A stretch of 64,000 bases of DNA, taken from Hippopus hippopus (lineage: Eukaryota; Mollusca; Bivalvia; Cardiida; Cardiidae). Each line of letters opens with the position of its first letter. Positions within the stretch are counted from its first letter, which is position 1. A program made the translations under genes and the position numbers. Shown here piece after piece: positions 1 through 9,402 of the stretch. The DNA lies in assembly GCA_946811185.2 (NCBI GenBank), contig OX328105.1, positions 47,678,845 through 47,742,844 on the forward strand, in the 5' to 3' direction. The notes beneath the pieces are model-generated. The model was not told where the DNA came from. It saw only the letters and a program-made list of their open reading frames with translations, and made no database searches.

Positions 1-875
1 CAATTTTTCTTAATCAAGGGCAAATAACTCCAGTTGTTCTGGTCCGATTAGACCCATTATCGAACTCATCCGAGATCTTATGGTCATATATATTTTGACC
101 AAGTTCGGTGCTGACTGGTGAAAAATTGTAGATGCTAGAGTGTAAACAAAGTCAAATATAGCAATTTTTCTTATTCAAGGGCAAATAACTCCAGTCGTTC
201 TCGTCCGATTAGACCCATTATCAAACTCATCCGAGATCTTATGGTCATATATATTTTGACTAAGTTTGGTGCTGATTGGTTGATATTTGTAGATGCTAGA
301 GTGTAAACAAAGTCAAATATAGCAATTTTTCTTATTCAAGGGCAAATAACTCCAATTGTTCTGGTCCGATTAGACCCATTATCAATCTCATCCGAGATCT
401 TATGGTCATATATATTTTGACCAAGTTTGGTGCTGATTGGTTGATATTTGTAGATGCTAGAGTGTAAACAAAGTCAAATATAGCAATTTTTCTAATTCAC
501 GGGCAAATAACTCCAGTCGTTCTCATCCGATTAGACCCATTATCGAACTCATCCGAGATCTTATGGTCATATATATTTTGACCAAATTTGGTGCTGATTG
601 GTTGATATTTGTAGATGCTTGAGTGTAAACAAAGTCAAATATAGCAATTTTTCTAATTCAAGGGCAAATAACTCCAGTTGTTCTCGTCCGATTAGACCCA
701 TAATCGTACTCATCCGAGATCTTATAGTCATATATATTTTGACCAAGTTTGGTGCTGATTGGTTAATATTTGTAGATGCTAGAGTGTAAACAAAAAAAAT
801 GTGAACGGACAACGGACGGACGTCGGACGGTGAGTGATCACAATAGCTCATCCTGAGCACTTCGTGCTCAGGTAA
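1..875 (+). repeat. pearl-like element: five 161-bp tandem units, microsatellite and terminal hairpin
   Basis: Five units start at 1, 162, 323, 484 and 645 and each opens with CAATTTTTCT. The array is followed by a (GGAC)n-type tract at about 812-832 and a hairpin at 852-872 (CTGAGCAC, loop TTC, GTGCTCAG). A tandem core plus tetranucleotide microsatellite plus hairpin is the design of pearl-type non-autonomous elements known from bivalves. The left end is cut by the window edge. The short open frames within it are repeat artefacts. Confidence 0.75.
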
Positions 876-1107
876 GCTTATTACCGGAAAAGCAGTTTTA
901 TTTTAATTAAATCCTGTAGTTAAGTACAGAACAGTGTTCATCTGATATTGAAACAGGATCAGACTTGGGTTAATGACAATTTATTCAATTTCCTGAATGA
1001 TTTAGATTTCGAAAGCTGCGTCACTGATGGTGCACAGTTATTTATTTTTGGGGTCATTTGAGTTGAAATAGCGTCATTGACGCAGGATTTGTGCATCATG
1101 GAAAACC

Positions 1108-1241
1108 CTGAGAAGAGTAGAAAACATTGTGGGAAAAGGAGAAAGTGCTTGTTTTCAGCATTTTCTCCTTTTCCTACGCTGTTTTCAAAAGGCTTCGTCC
1201 TCAGGGTCGTTAAAAGATGGCACTGTGTGGCAAAGGGTTAA
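1108..1241 (-). repeat. Family-1 hairpin MITE, partial
   Basis: Keeps the central hairpin (one arm and the loop eroded) and the A end finishing in AAAGGGTTAA. The B-end half is not recognisable upstream. Confidence 0.7.
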
Positions 1242-2186
1242 AAAGTAGCAAAGCTGAAATTTAATACTCTTTGTAGCAATTCATTTTTCCCCCATATTAC
1301 ATTTGTACATGTGAGAATGCTTTGTGGTTAGCAATCTTCTGGAATAACCTTTTTGGGGAAAATGAATAAGTTAATCTTAGGTTTACTATGCACAGCCTCT
1401 TGTTTGGACTGTCCGTCCTTTGATCAACTTGAAGTAGGCACTACATTAAGGACTCACTTTCTATCATGAAGTTACAAATTCATTCTTTTTTTCCAAGCTG
1501 ATAACAAGACTTCAGTAATGCTTTTGTCGAAAAACTGTACAAATCAAGGATAATGCAGTAACCAGAGAATGTTAAGTCTCATCTTGGAATGGATTCACAC
1601 TGTTTTGCATGGAATATGCATTGGCCTAGCCATTTAAATATTTGTGTGCACAGTGATGATGTTTGCTTGACAGCATGACGTCACCACTTATTGTATAGCA
1701 TAGAGAAATTCCCTGGTCATCAGTGCATCAATTTAAAGGAAACCCCTGGTCATCGGTGCATCAATTTAACCCATCTATTCACATAGTTTGAAAAGGCACC
1801 CAAATCTACAGAAAAATCAAGATGATGTTGGGATTTACAATTTGGGTCATACATTTTTTTATATGCATCTGCATATTGTGGGTCATGGGTGCTACACCCT
1901 AGATAGGGTAGCCTTAAAAGCTTTGTAATTGGAGTATCTTGGGCTCTTTTCATAATTGAAATAATCCATGATCTTGTTATGTAGTAGTATCAGGATTTTA
2001 GGAACTGCCTGATAAATCCAAACTTTTACCTTTCAAACTTCCATGCTACAATAACACAAATTCAAAACACAAAAGATATCAAAAAGACGTTATCGCTTTG
2101 ATCATACAGCTATTTGACCTATTGTCATAGATTTTGCTCTTTTGCTGTCTTAATCATCCGATCATCCATCCAGCTGGGTGCTGTGG
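1242..2186. other. No gene or repeat recognised
   Basis: AT-rich DNA with short open frames only. A short near-repeat of the phrase CCTGGTCATC(A/G)GTGCATC occurs at about 1711-1730 and 1746-1765. I see no exon or RNA gene. Confidence 0.5.
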
Positions 2187-2417
2187 TTGACTTTTTATCA
2201 AATGACAAAAACTCGTAGTTGTCCAAATTAAAGCATTTGCAGACGACAATAATATCATTCAGATGTGGCTGGAATTATGCTTTTTGGCTGTGAAAGGATA
2301 GAAAACATTGTGAGACAAGGAGAAAATGCTGGTTACCAGCATTTTCTCCTTGTCCCACAATGTTTTCAGAAGCTTTATTTCTCAAAGTCTTAAAAAAAAA
2401 CAGGGTTGTTTGGTAAA
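2187..2417 (-). repeat. Family-1 hairpin MITE, diverged full-length
   Basis: The B end (AAATGACAAAAACTCG...) and the central palindrome around 2300-2370 are clear. The A end is decayed, with a poly-A run before GTTTGGTAAAC. Confidence 0.65.
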
Positions 2418-2667
2418 CACATTATAATGTCCAAGTCTGAAATAAATATCTTCAGTAATGACACAGAAATTAGAAGAAGATGGATTTTCAGTGAAGATTC
2501 CAAGTCGAAAAAGGAGCATTTTAAATCAAACACTTCAAAGGTCATCTGCCCTATTGGTACAGGTTTTCCCCCTTTGATTGTTAGCACTGAACTAGCCCAA
2601 ATCAAATTCAGTACATGTAACTTCAGTAAACACAGAGATACAAGAAAATATAATTTTGGCACAACAT

Positions 2668-3149
2668 CATGAACTTTGCTCTGTGAAAAGGGGGTTTAGT
2701 GCATCTGCAAAAAGTTTCAATTCATGTCAGCCTGTGCAGGCTGACCTGGGTCGAAGCTTTTTGCTTTTTTGTAAATTTTCTGCTTGTCCAAGGGTGCTTC
2801 TACCTTGCGAATCAGTCGTTTGGTAGAATAGACTTTAAGAATCCATAATTATGTAATGACTTGTTTGATGTAATGCATCATGGAGGTACATTAACTCTTT
2901 ACCAAACGACAAAAGTTTGGATTGGACCAAATTGAAAGCATTATGCAGACGACAAATTAAATGTTCTTTAAATGATGATTTCTGTCTTTGATAGGATAGA
3001 AAAATTGTGGGAAAAGGAGAAAATGCTGGTAACCAGCTTTTTCTCCTTTTCCTACAATGATTTCAAAAGCATTTTTTCTCAGGGTTGTTAAAAGTAGGGC
3101 TTATGTGGCAAAGGGTTAAACCCCCCTTTTCCCGTGAGCGCCTCTCATA
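2668..3149. mobile_element. Family-2 'GAGCCATGCTC' MITE, interrupted by a family-1 MITE
   Basis: The left part (about 2668-2890) has the decayed terminus GAACTTTGCTCTGTG and the internal palindrome CAGCCTGTGCAGGCTG. The right part (3116-3149) ends ACCCCCCTTTTCCC..GCGCCTCTCAT, matching the right terminus of intact family-2 copies. The 225 bases between are a family-1 MITE inserted in the TTAA that other family-2 copies carry at this position. Confidence 0.7.
2891..3119 (-). mobile_element. Family-1 hairpin MITE, full-length 229 bp
   Basis: Starts TTAACTCTTTACC and ends GGCAAAGGGTTAA with TTAA at both ends. The central hairpin is near 2998-3065. It lies inside a family-2 MITE. Confidence 0.85.
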
Positions 3150-3707
3150 TTATAGATGAAAGGGCTATGACAAATTATCTGAAATTTTCTTAAAAAATAG
3201 TTGAGTTAATTACAAAGTTAAAGAAAGGTCAATTATTTTGAAGTTTACAAGTTGAATAATTTGAATGACATTGAAGCACAGTGTTTACACTGCCCTACAA
3301 AATATGATTCTGTTATCTGAATTTTTCCAGAGCTTCAAAATGAGGTCAGCAGAAAACAAAATTTGCAAAAAAAGTACAAAAAGTTCAAATCTGCAGGCAT
3401 TCAGTAAAAGGATCCGGAAATTGCTGATGATGAGTTTTTCTTATTTTTTCTCAGTTTTCTTCAAGACAAAGGGTTGTATAAGGCCTAACAAAAAATATCT
3501 GTGTATAAGTTTTCGATCCGAGATGCTGTAGGTAGGGTAGGTAGGGATTTTTTTTTAATTTCCACCAACTATTACATGGACCATTTATCGAAATCACCGA
3601 CAGATTTTTTTTTTCAGTCATAGCGTAAAAAGTTTAGGTTCGGCAGAATTTTCTATGTAGGGTCGGGAAATCCTAAACACATATATTTTTTATGGGCCTA
3701 TGAGGCT
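3150..3707. other. No gene recognised
   Basis: AT-rich DNA with a short direct repeat GTAGGTAGGGTAGGTAGGG at about 3530-3547. The 88-codon open frame at 3265-3531 has no recognisable domain and no splice or codon support. Confidence 0.45.
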
Positions 3708-4101
3708 TGACCCTTTACCAAACAAGTGTTTTAACAAACCAGGGCTAGTAAGATTCTGAAAACATGCTAAGAAAAGAACAAAATTACAGTAACCAGCAAT
3801 TTCTCATTTTCTAACTATGTCTTCCTCCCTTTCAAGGACAAATTTCATCATCTGATCCATATGTAATTTTTTTTTTTAACTTGATTTTCTGGAAATGCTT
3901 TCAATAGGGACAAGTCATCTTGTAAGGACTAAGGAGTTAGACTTAAGGAAAGGTGTCACACTACCAAAATAATTTACCTCAAGCGAGCACCAAACAAATC
4001 ACAAAGGAACCTGAGGAAGAACTCTTTTGAAAATATTGTTGGAAAAGAAGAAAATGCTAGTTACCAGCAATTTCTCCTTTTCCTAAAATATTTTCTAGCC
4101 T
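3708..4101 (+). repeat. Two decayed family-1 MITE copies
   Basis: About 3708-3939 is a diverged full copy, from TTGACCCTTTACC to the GGAGTTAG end, with its hairpin largely destroyed. About 4011-4101 is a partial copy with a hairpin core. Confidence 0.6.
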
Positions 4102-4322
4102 TTAACCCTTTACCACACAATCCCGAGTTTTAACAACCCCGAGGAAGATGCTTTATGAAAACATTGTGAGAAAATGCTGGTCACGAGCATTTTCTCTCTT
4201 TTCCATAATGTTTTCTACCTTATCAAATACAGAAATTACCATTTTAGCATCATTAAATTTATCATCTGCAAATGCTTTGAACTTAGTCCTGTCCAAAATT
4301 TTATCATTTGGTAAAGAGTTAA
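4102..4322 (+). mobile_element. Family-1 hairpin MITE, full-length with short hairpin
   Basis: TTAACCCTTTACCACACAAT starts it and GGTAAAGAGTTAA ends it. The 5' hairpin arm has lost about 10 bases, giving 221 bp in place of 229. Confidence 0.85.
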
Positions 4323-4431
4323 ATTTTCAAGAAAGCTTCCAGCATTTTGTCCACATTTAATTTACTGTAAAGCAAATACTTCTGATTCAGTCAAATCTAA
4401 CATTTTGCTGTCAATTGTTTAGGTTGATTGA

Positions 4432-4766
4432 CTTATTTATTGATTGTATTGTGTTTAACACTATTTTCAACATTACCGGTATTTCAGTTATATGGCAGCA
4501 TCCAGTACACCTATCCATGCTTTCCTGGAGTTTCTTCTACCAGTACTTAGCACAATAGTCTTCCCAAGCCATTTGCTGCTTTCCCACATAACCATCATTG
4601 AAAAAATGATCAGCGTTGAGACAGGAATGAATCCTGTTGCAATGACTATCATCAATCCATAAAAAGAAATTCCCAAAGCTGGGGACTGGAACCAGCGAGC
4701 CCGTTCTTTAGTCCTGTACTCTACCGACAGCTCAAACAGGGCTCGGCTCGGAGTTAAGGAGACATA
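4432..4766 (-). repeat. tRNA-derived SINE
   Basis: Read on the minus strand, the head carries an A-box-like GGTAGAGTACAGG and a B-box-like GGTTCCAGTCCCC, then a body, then a tail resembling GAAATAAtGTTGAAAA..GTAAAACAC ending in AATCAATAAATAAG. The same body and tail occur at 46.7 kb and 49.8 kb, and the same tail at 26.8 kb. The 114-codon open frame over it looks like a membrane protein but is repeat sequence. Confidence 0.75.
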
Positions 4767-4768
4767 TC

Positions 4769-4997
4769 TTAACTCTTTACCACACAAGTAAATCACAGAC
4801 CTGTCCAAACAGAAGGCATTTGCAGACAACAACTCTAATGTAGCTCAAATGATGGAACTTTTTCTTGATAGGGTAGAAAACTTTGTAGGAAAAGGCGAAA
4901 ATGCTGATTACCAGCATTTTCTCCTTTTCCCACAATGATTTCAAAGGGCTTATTCTTTAGGGTCGTCAAAACTCCGGGTTGTGTGGTAAAGGGTTAA
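4769..4997 (-). mobile_element. Family-1 hairpin MITE, full-length 229 bp
   Basis: TTAA at both ends. B end first, then the hairpin, then GTGTGGTAAAGGGTTAA. It lies directly beside the SINE head. Confidence 0.9.
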
Positions 4998-5115
4998 CAA
5001 CAGTGTGAGAAAAAGATCAATTATAACTTTATTTTACTACAAAGACACTTTCCCTTCCCTTAGATATTTCTCCTTAGTGTGACTTTATACTACTTAATAC
5101 ATGTAATATTATGTA

Positions 5116-6418
5116 TTAACCCTTTAGGGCCTTTACCAAACGACAACAGTGTCCTGCCAAGGTTTTGAGCTATAGGGACCACTGGCCCACCCAAGCTTAA
5201 AAAGTGGGGCCATCTACATGCTGCATGGGGCCAAGTCAGTCAATCAGACATCGAATGAGACATAAAATGGATATTTTTTCCAGGCAGATATCCACTGATT
5301 TTCTTGCAACATAAGCCAGTGCCTCCATCAATTCAGTAGTAGATTTATCAGAGGAACTGGAAACAGTTTTACCACATTTAAGTGCAAAAATATTGGGACA
5401 ATCAAGATTTTCCAACAATTTCAAAAGACTTGTCATATTTGGTTATTGGATTATCTTCTTTGGCTATCCAAAATATAACCTTCAAAGCTGACATGACACT
5501 ACTCTCTTACTGATCAAAAATATGCTTGACACTCTTCTGGAGGTAACCAGTCATCGAATCTGCAAGGACTGCAGCTATATGATTGGAACTATCTGCGCCT
5601 CGTTAATGTGCTAGTTCTGAAGTTTTTAGTAGGTTCCGTGAGAGAGTTGTGCTTTTTTGTGACTTATACACAATGAACAAGTCATGGATTTTTTTTCAGT
5701 CATACAGCAACCTGGGAAAATCCGAGAGCGATTTATTTTAAAAACATCGTTTTTTATACCACGAATTTTTTGCCTGGGGTCGGACTTATCATCATCTGTT
5801 GAGGTTTATGACTATGAGTGTTCCGAGTCTGTATTCGGCCGATCGGTTGGCTCAAGCTGGGTGTCTGTTTTGACCTTTTCTGACGTAGACTGTCCAAAAT
5901 AAATGAGTATGGATCTAGTTTTTTTTGTCTGCTTCTTTTTAGCCATCGCGAAGACTGCGATCATCTGATGCAGAACGAACTCGAAAACATGTTCCGTGTT
6001 GTTGCGACAAAGATATCTATTGGTCAAAATTAGGGAAATACCTTGTTGCTGAAGAAGTTTATCCAATGAAAATCGCTGATACGAACACCAACTTTGTTCC
6101 AAGCGTCTTTCTGAATTCGGATAACTAAACAGAGATAAAGCGGGAACCACTTTATACCAGTTGATTCGCCCCACATATTTTTCGGACCTACGGCCGACGC
6201 TGCGTATTTTTGACGCGCCAGTTGGCCCATTAGACATAATTTTTATGCGCCGTCTGTAATTTTTTAGCGCCGATCCCGCAATGGCGAAATTTGGGCAGAA
6301 AACATTGTGGGAAAAGGAGAAAATGCTGGTTACCAGCATTTTCTCCTTTTCCCACAATGTTTTCAAAGGCTTCTTCCTCAGGGTCTTTAAAACTCAGGAT
6401 TGTGTGGTAAAGTGTTAA
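5116..6418 (-). repeat. Family-1 MITE split by about 1.1 kb of gene-derived DNA
   Basis: The B terminus is at 5116-5150 (CTTTACCAAACGACAAC). The hairpin and A terminus resume at about 6296 and finish in GTGTGGTAAAGTGTTAA. The DNA between carries hAT/ZNF862-like coding remnants. The insertion model is inferred, because about 80 bp of MITE are missing at the junction. Confidence 0.5.
5236..5946 (-). pseudogene. Decayed hAT/ZNF862-like gene fragment
   Basis: Read on the minus strand, an ATG at 5946 opens a lysine-rich start (MAKKKQTKKTRSI, then IYFGQSTSEK) resembling the N termini of ZNF862/ZMYM-like proteins derived from hAT transposases. Further down come ESSVMSALKVIFWIAKEDN and, after a frameshift near 5420, LLKLLENLDCP. 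These resemble the 'alkvixwlakee' segment of that family as I remember it. Stops at about 5815 and elsewhere, plus the frameshift, show it is not functional. It lies within a family-1 MITE. Assignment is by memory of the family, not a search, so the family call is tentative; the broken state is clear. Confidence 0.4.
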
Positions 6419-6471
6419 TATGTATTAATTACTGGTAGGTCTGGGTAACAGAATAGATCTAAGATGACCTT

Positions 6472-6707
6472 TGGCCCTTCACCAAACAATCCCATCTTTT
6501 AACAACCCTAAGAAAGAAGAAAGTTGTGGGAACTCACAAAAAAGTTGTGGGTGAAAAATTACTGGTGACAGTGTTTTGTTCTTTTCCCTCAATATTTTCT
6601 ACTCTTTCATAAACAAATCTCATCATTTGAGTCATTACTGAAATTATTGTCTGCAATTACTTTCAATTTCGACAAGTCTCAAATTTTTTAGTTTGGTAAA
6701 AGGTTAA
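6472..6707 (+). repeat. Family-1 MITE, diverged
   Basis: A end CCCTTCACCAAACAATCCC and end GGTAAAAGGTTAA. The 5' hairpin arm is rearranged. Confidence 0.65.
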
Positions 6708-6872
6708 CTGTGAAATAATTTAGATCAATTTATGATAACTGAGATAAGTTATCAAAATCTTATCAAAATATAATCCAACTATTGCATCTCTGGGTTATAC
6801 CTTTTGATAATCAGCTGATTTTACCTCCATTATCATAGCAAACTCCTTTCCTGCCTTCCCTCTTCAATGACC

Positions 6873-7100
6873 TTTTACTCTTCACTAAAAGACAAAATTT
6901 TATACAGTCCACATTGAAAGCTTTTGCAGACAACAAATTAAATGTGACTCAAAAACTAACATATGTCTTTGGAAGGAAGGAAAACATTGTGGAAAAAGGA
7001 GAAAATGCTGGTTACCAGCATTTTTTCTTTTTCCCACAATTTTTTATGGGCCTTTTTCCTAAAGCTCCTTCAGAGTCAGGATTGTGTGGTAGTGGGTTAA
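6873..7100 (-). mobile_element. Family-1 hairpin MITE
   Basis: B end TTTTACTCTTCAC; hairpin near 6981-7041; ends TGGTAGTGGGTTAA. Its terminal TTAA (7097-7100) is also the start of the next copy. Confidence 0.8.
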
Positions 7101-7327
7101 TCCTTTAACAAATCAAGGAAAAAATTGGACTGACCTAAATCAGAAGCATAAGCAGAGGACAAATGAAATGTGGCTGAAATAAATAGAATTGTATTTGAAA
7201 GGGCAGACAACATTGTGAGAAAAGGAGAAAATGCTAGTTACCAGCATTTTCTTCTTTTCATACAATTTTTTAAAAGGCGTCTCCATTGTAGTCGTTAAAA
7301 TATGGGATTGTTTGGTAAAGGGCTAAC
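7097..7327 (-). mobile_element. Family-1 hairpin MITE, tandem with the previous copy
   Basis: Begins at the shared TTAA, same orientation as its neighbour, ends TGGTAAAGGGCTAAC. Confidence 0.8.
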
Positions 7328-7329
7328 AC

Positions 7330-8000
7330 TTCATGGTTACCAGCGTTTTCTTCCTTCCCCACGTTTTCAAACGCTTTCTTTCTTATGATCTTTAAAACTC
7401 GTTAAAACTCTGAATCATGAGGTAAAGGGTTAAAAAGGAGATCAGTACAGGTATATAGAAGGAGCACAGCTGAAGTTAATAGACCTTGCATAGTGCCACT
7501 GGAATAGAGCCAGCCTCAATGTGTCAGATGTTTACTGCAAATCCATGACCTTTCTGTTACCTTTGCAAACCCTTCACTAAACCTTTCAATGTATTTACTC
7601 CTCTGAGGATACAGGGTCCATATTCACTAACCATTCTCTAAAATATTCTTGGTCTAACAAGAGATAACGTATCAAATGTGGGTAAAATTATAAGATTTGA
7701 CTTTGGAAGAGTTAAAACATTGTGGAAAAAGGAGAAAATGCAGGTTACCAGCAATATTTCCTTTTCCCACAATGTTTTCAAAAGGCTTTCAAAACAGCCA
7801 TATTTTAAACTTGTCCTAATTCTAAGCATTAGCAAAAGAAAATTAACTGTTTTAAAATATGAAGTTTGTCTTTGAAAGGGTAAAAACATTGTGGTAAAGG
7901 AGAAAATGCTGGTTGTTAGTTTTCTTCTTTCCAAGCAATGTTTTCAATAGCTATTTTCCTACGAGTTGTTAAACTCGATACTATTTGATACAAAGTTAAT
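7330..8000 (-). repeat. Three fragmentary family-1 copies
   Basis: An A-end half at 7330-7433 (ends GGTAAAGGGTTAA), a hairpin-bearing fragment at about 7670-7800, and another at about 7801-8000. Between them, 7610-7640 holds the CCATATTCACTAACCATTC terminus of the family-5 MITE seen at 52.3 kb. Confidence 0.55.
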
Positions 8001-8110
8001 CTAATAAATTTATTAGGACAGTAGACCACACCACAATCATTGTGTTATCACCTTTTCGGAGGAGGCGAGGTCCACTGAGGGGGGGGGCCTACAGAATTCC
8101 ATAGAGAGAA

Positions 8111-8356
8111 TAGGAGCCGTGCCCTGTGAAAAGTGGGCTTAATGCATCTACAAAAATATCTACCTTCAGCCTGCCCAGTCCACACTGGCTGACAAAGGTC
8201 AAAACTTTTGCTATTTCCGAATTTTCTACATGTCAAAGGATATTTCAACCACGCAATTCAGTTGGTTGTTAGACAAATCCATAATCAGTGATGACTTGCT
8301 TGGTGTATAATGTATCATGGAGATTGAGTGAACCCCCTTTCCCAGAGCATGGCTCA
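8111..8356. mobile_element. Family-2 'GAGCCATGCTC' MITE
   Basis: Runs from GGAGCCGTGCCCTGTGAAAA to AGAGCATGGCTCAT with the internal CAGCCTGCCCAGTCC/ACTGGCTGA palindrome. Confidence 0.75.
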
Positions 8357-8602
8357 TACGACCTGCAACACGCGAAAAGGGACATTCGGACATTTGCATA
8401 AAATGTCGTCTTGGAACACAGGCTAATCCGAGACGGCACTTTACGACTACATTAGATTTTGTGCTACAGTAGACTTGGACAAAACAGAAAATTGCATAAA
8501 AACGGAAAGTGCCATCTCAGATTAGCCTGAGCAGGTTGATCCGAGACGACACTTCATGCAAATGTCCAAATGCCCCTTTTCGTGTGTTGCAGGCCATATA
8601 TT
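8357..8602. mobile_element. Inverted-repeat MITE (family 4)
   Basis: The left end (CCTGCAACACGCGAAAAGGG) is mirrored by the right end (CCCCTTTTCGTGTGTTGCAGG). Inside, GTCGTCTTGGAACACAGGC pairs with the GCCTGAGCAGGTTGATCCGA segment. It abuts the family-2 copy directly. Confidence 0.75.
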
Positions 8603-8766
8603 ACAAGTTTGTGAACTGTCATTGTCACAGTGCCACGATGCTTTGCGGACGGCGCAATATTACTTGCAAGACACCCTTTGTTCTTCCACCTATGTTTATT
8701 ATCATTATTTCTCTCCCCCCCCCCCATAATGAAACTTCCTGTATCTACTTCACTATAGAAAAATAC

Positions 8767-8974
8767 CTTTATGTCCATCTTTCACGGTGTATTTGAGGTC
8801 TCTGAATTCTATATCTAAGTTCCGTTTGCGTGGAAGGTTGTAGTTCTGTTTTCCCTTGTTTGACAAGCTTCCATTTAGTCCACTATTTTCACGTCTAAAT
8901 CCATTTTTCGTCCCGTTTCCACTTATGTCAAGATGTTGGGGAATATGTACATGGACAGAAAGAAGTTCTGCCAT
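8767..8974 (-). CDS. ABCG1/4-like half-transporter, first coding exon only
   Basis: ABCG1/ABCG4-type proteins are ATP-binding half-transporters that export sterols and other lipids across membranes. This exon opens with MAELLSVHVHIPQH from the ATG at 8974, runs through about 45 polar residues, and reaches NLDIEFRDLKYTVKDG, matching the 'VDIEFRDLxYxV' start of the ABCG nucleotide-binding domain. It ends in phase 1 at CATAAAG followed by a GTATTT donor (8766-8761), so the next codon would begin the 'G(Y/F)K' segment normal here. The Walker A exon and all later exons should lie at lower coordinates, but none is visible in 1-8766, so that intron probably exceeds 8.7 kb. A more upstream reading of the frame lacks an ATG. 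Family recognition rests on one motif; it could be another ABCG member. Confidence 0.6.
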
Positions 8975-9402
8975 GATAAAGTTCAAGTTTCAACGAATGC
9001 CACCATACAAAATTTGCACTTAAGCGATCACTCACGTACATTCGTCCTGTCGGCCATATTCTTTGTTTCCCTGCATGAGTAGAAATTATTTTCAACCAAT
9101 GAAATTACAGGGTAATTAGAATGTCTCATTAATATTGAGGTAGATTCACATTCGTTACTGAAGGAAAAATAACTTTTACCTACTTCGTACCTTTGAGACA
9201 AAGAGGTATTACCTATCGAGAGAAATTATGTCATACATATAGTGTGAAATCTGCGATTTGGCATACATTAGAGCGCACACAATCCGCCCTACACATGAAA
9301 TGGAATAGGCCTTACTTGTAAACATAGCCACGTGACTCGATCGAAGGCCAGACCATTCGGCATACCTCGGGTGATGGGAGCCATCATATCCCTCGGCTGT
9401 AC
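8975..9402 (-). promoter_or_regulatory. Candidate 5'UTR/promoter region of the ABCG-like gene
   Basis: No repeat is recognised here, unlike the surroundings. On the minus strand a CCAAT-type box (ATTGG) lies at about 9098-9102 and a short upstream open frame (ATGGCCGACAGG...TGA) at about 9026-9055. No TATA box is convincing. The promoter call is inference from position. Confidence 0.25.

Noticed and set aside
1..797. CRISPR-like array of regular repeats
   Set aside because: Units are 161 bp, adjacent and without unique spacers, in animal DNA; this is the tandem core of a pearl-like element.
4488..4832. 114-codon minus-strand open frame that looks like a multi-span membrane protein
   Set aside because: It covers a tRNA-derived SINE (B box, body, tail) and the end of a MITE. 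The body recurs at 46.7 and 49.8 kb with frame-breaking differences.
5812..6366. 184-codon minus-strand open frame
   Set aside because: About a third of it reads through a family-1 hairpin and the rest crosses non-coding text before reaching the possible hAT-like ATG at 5946.
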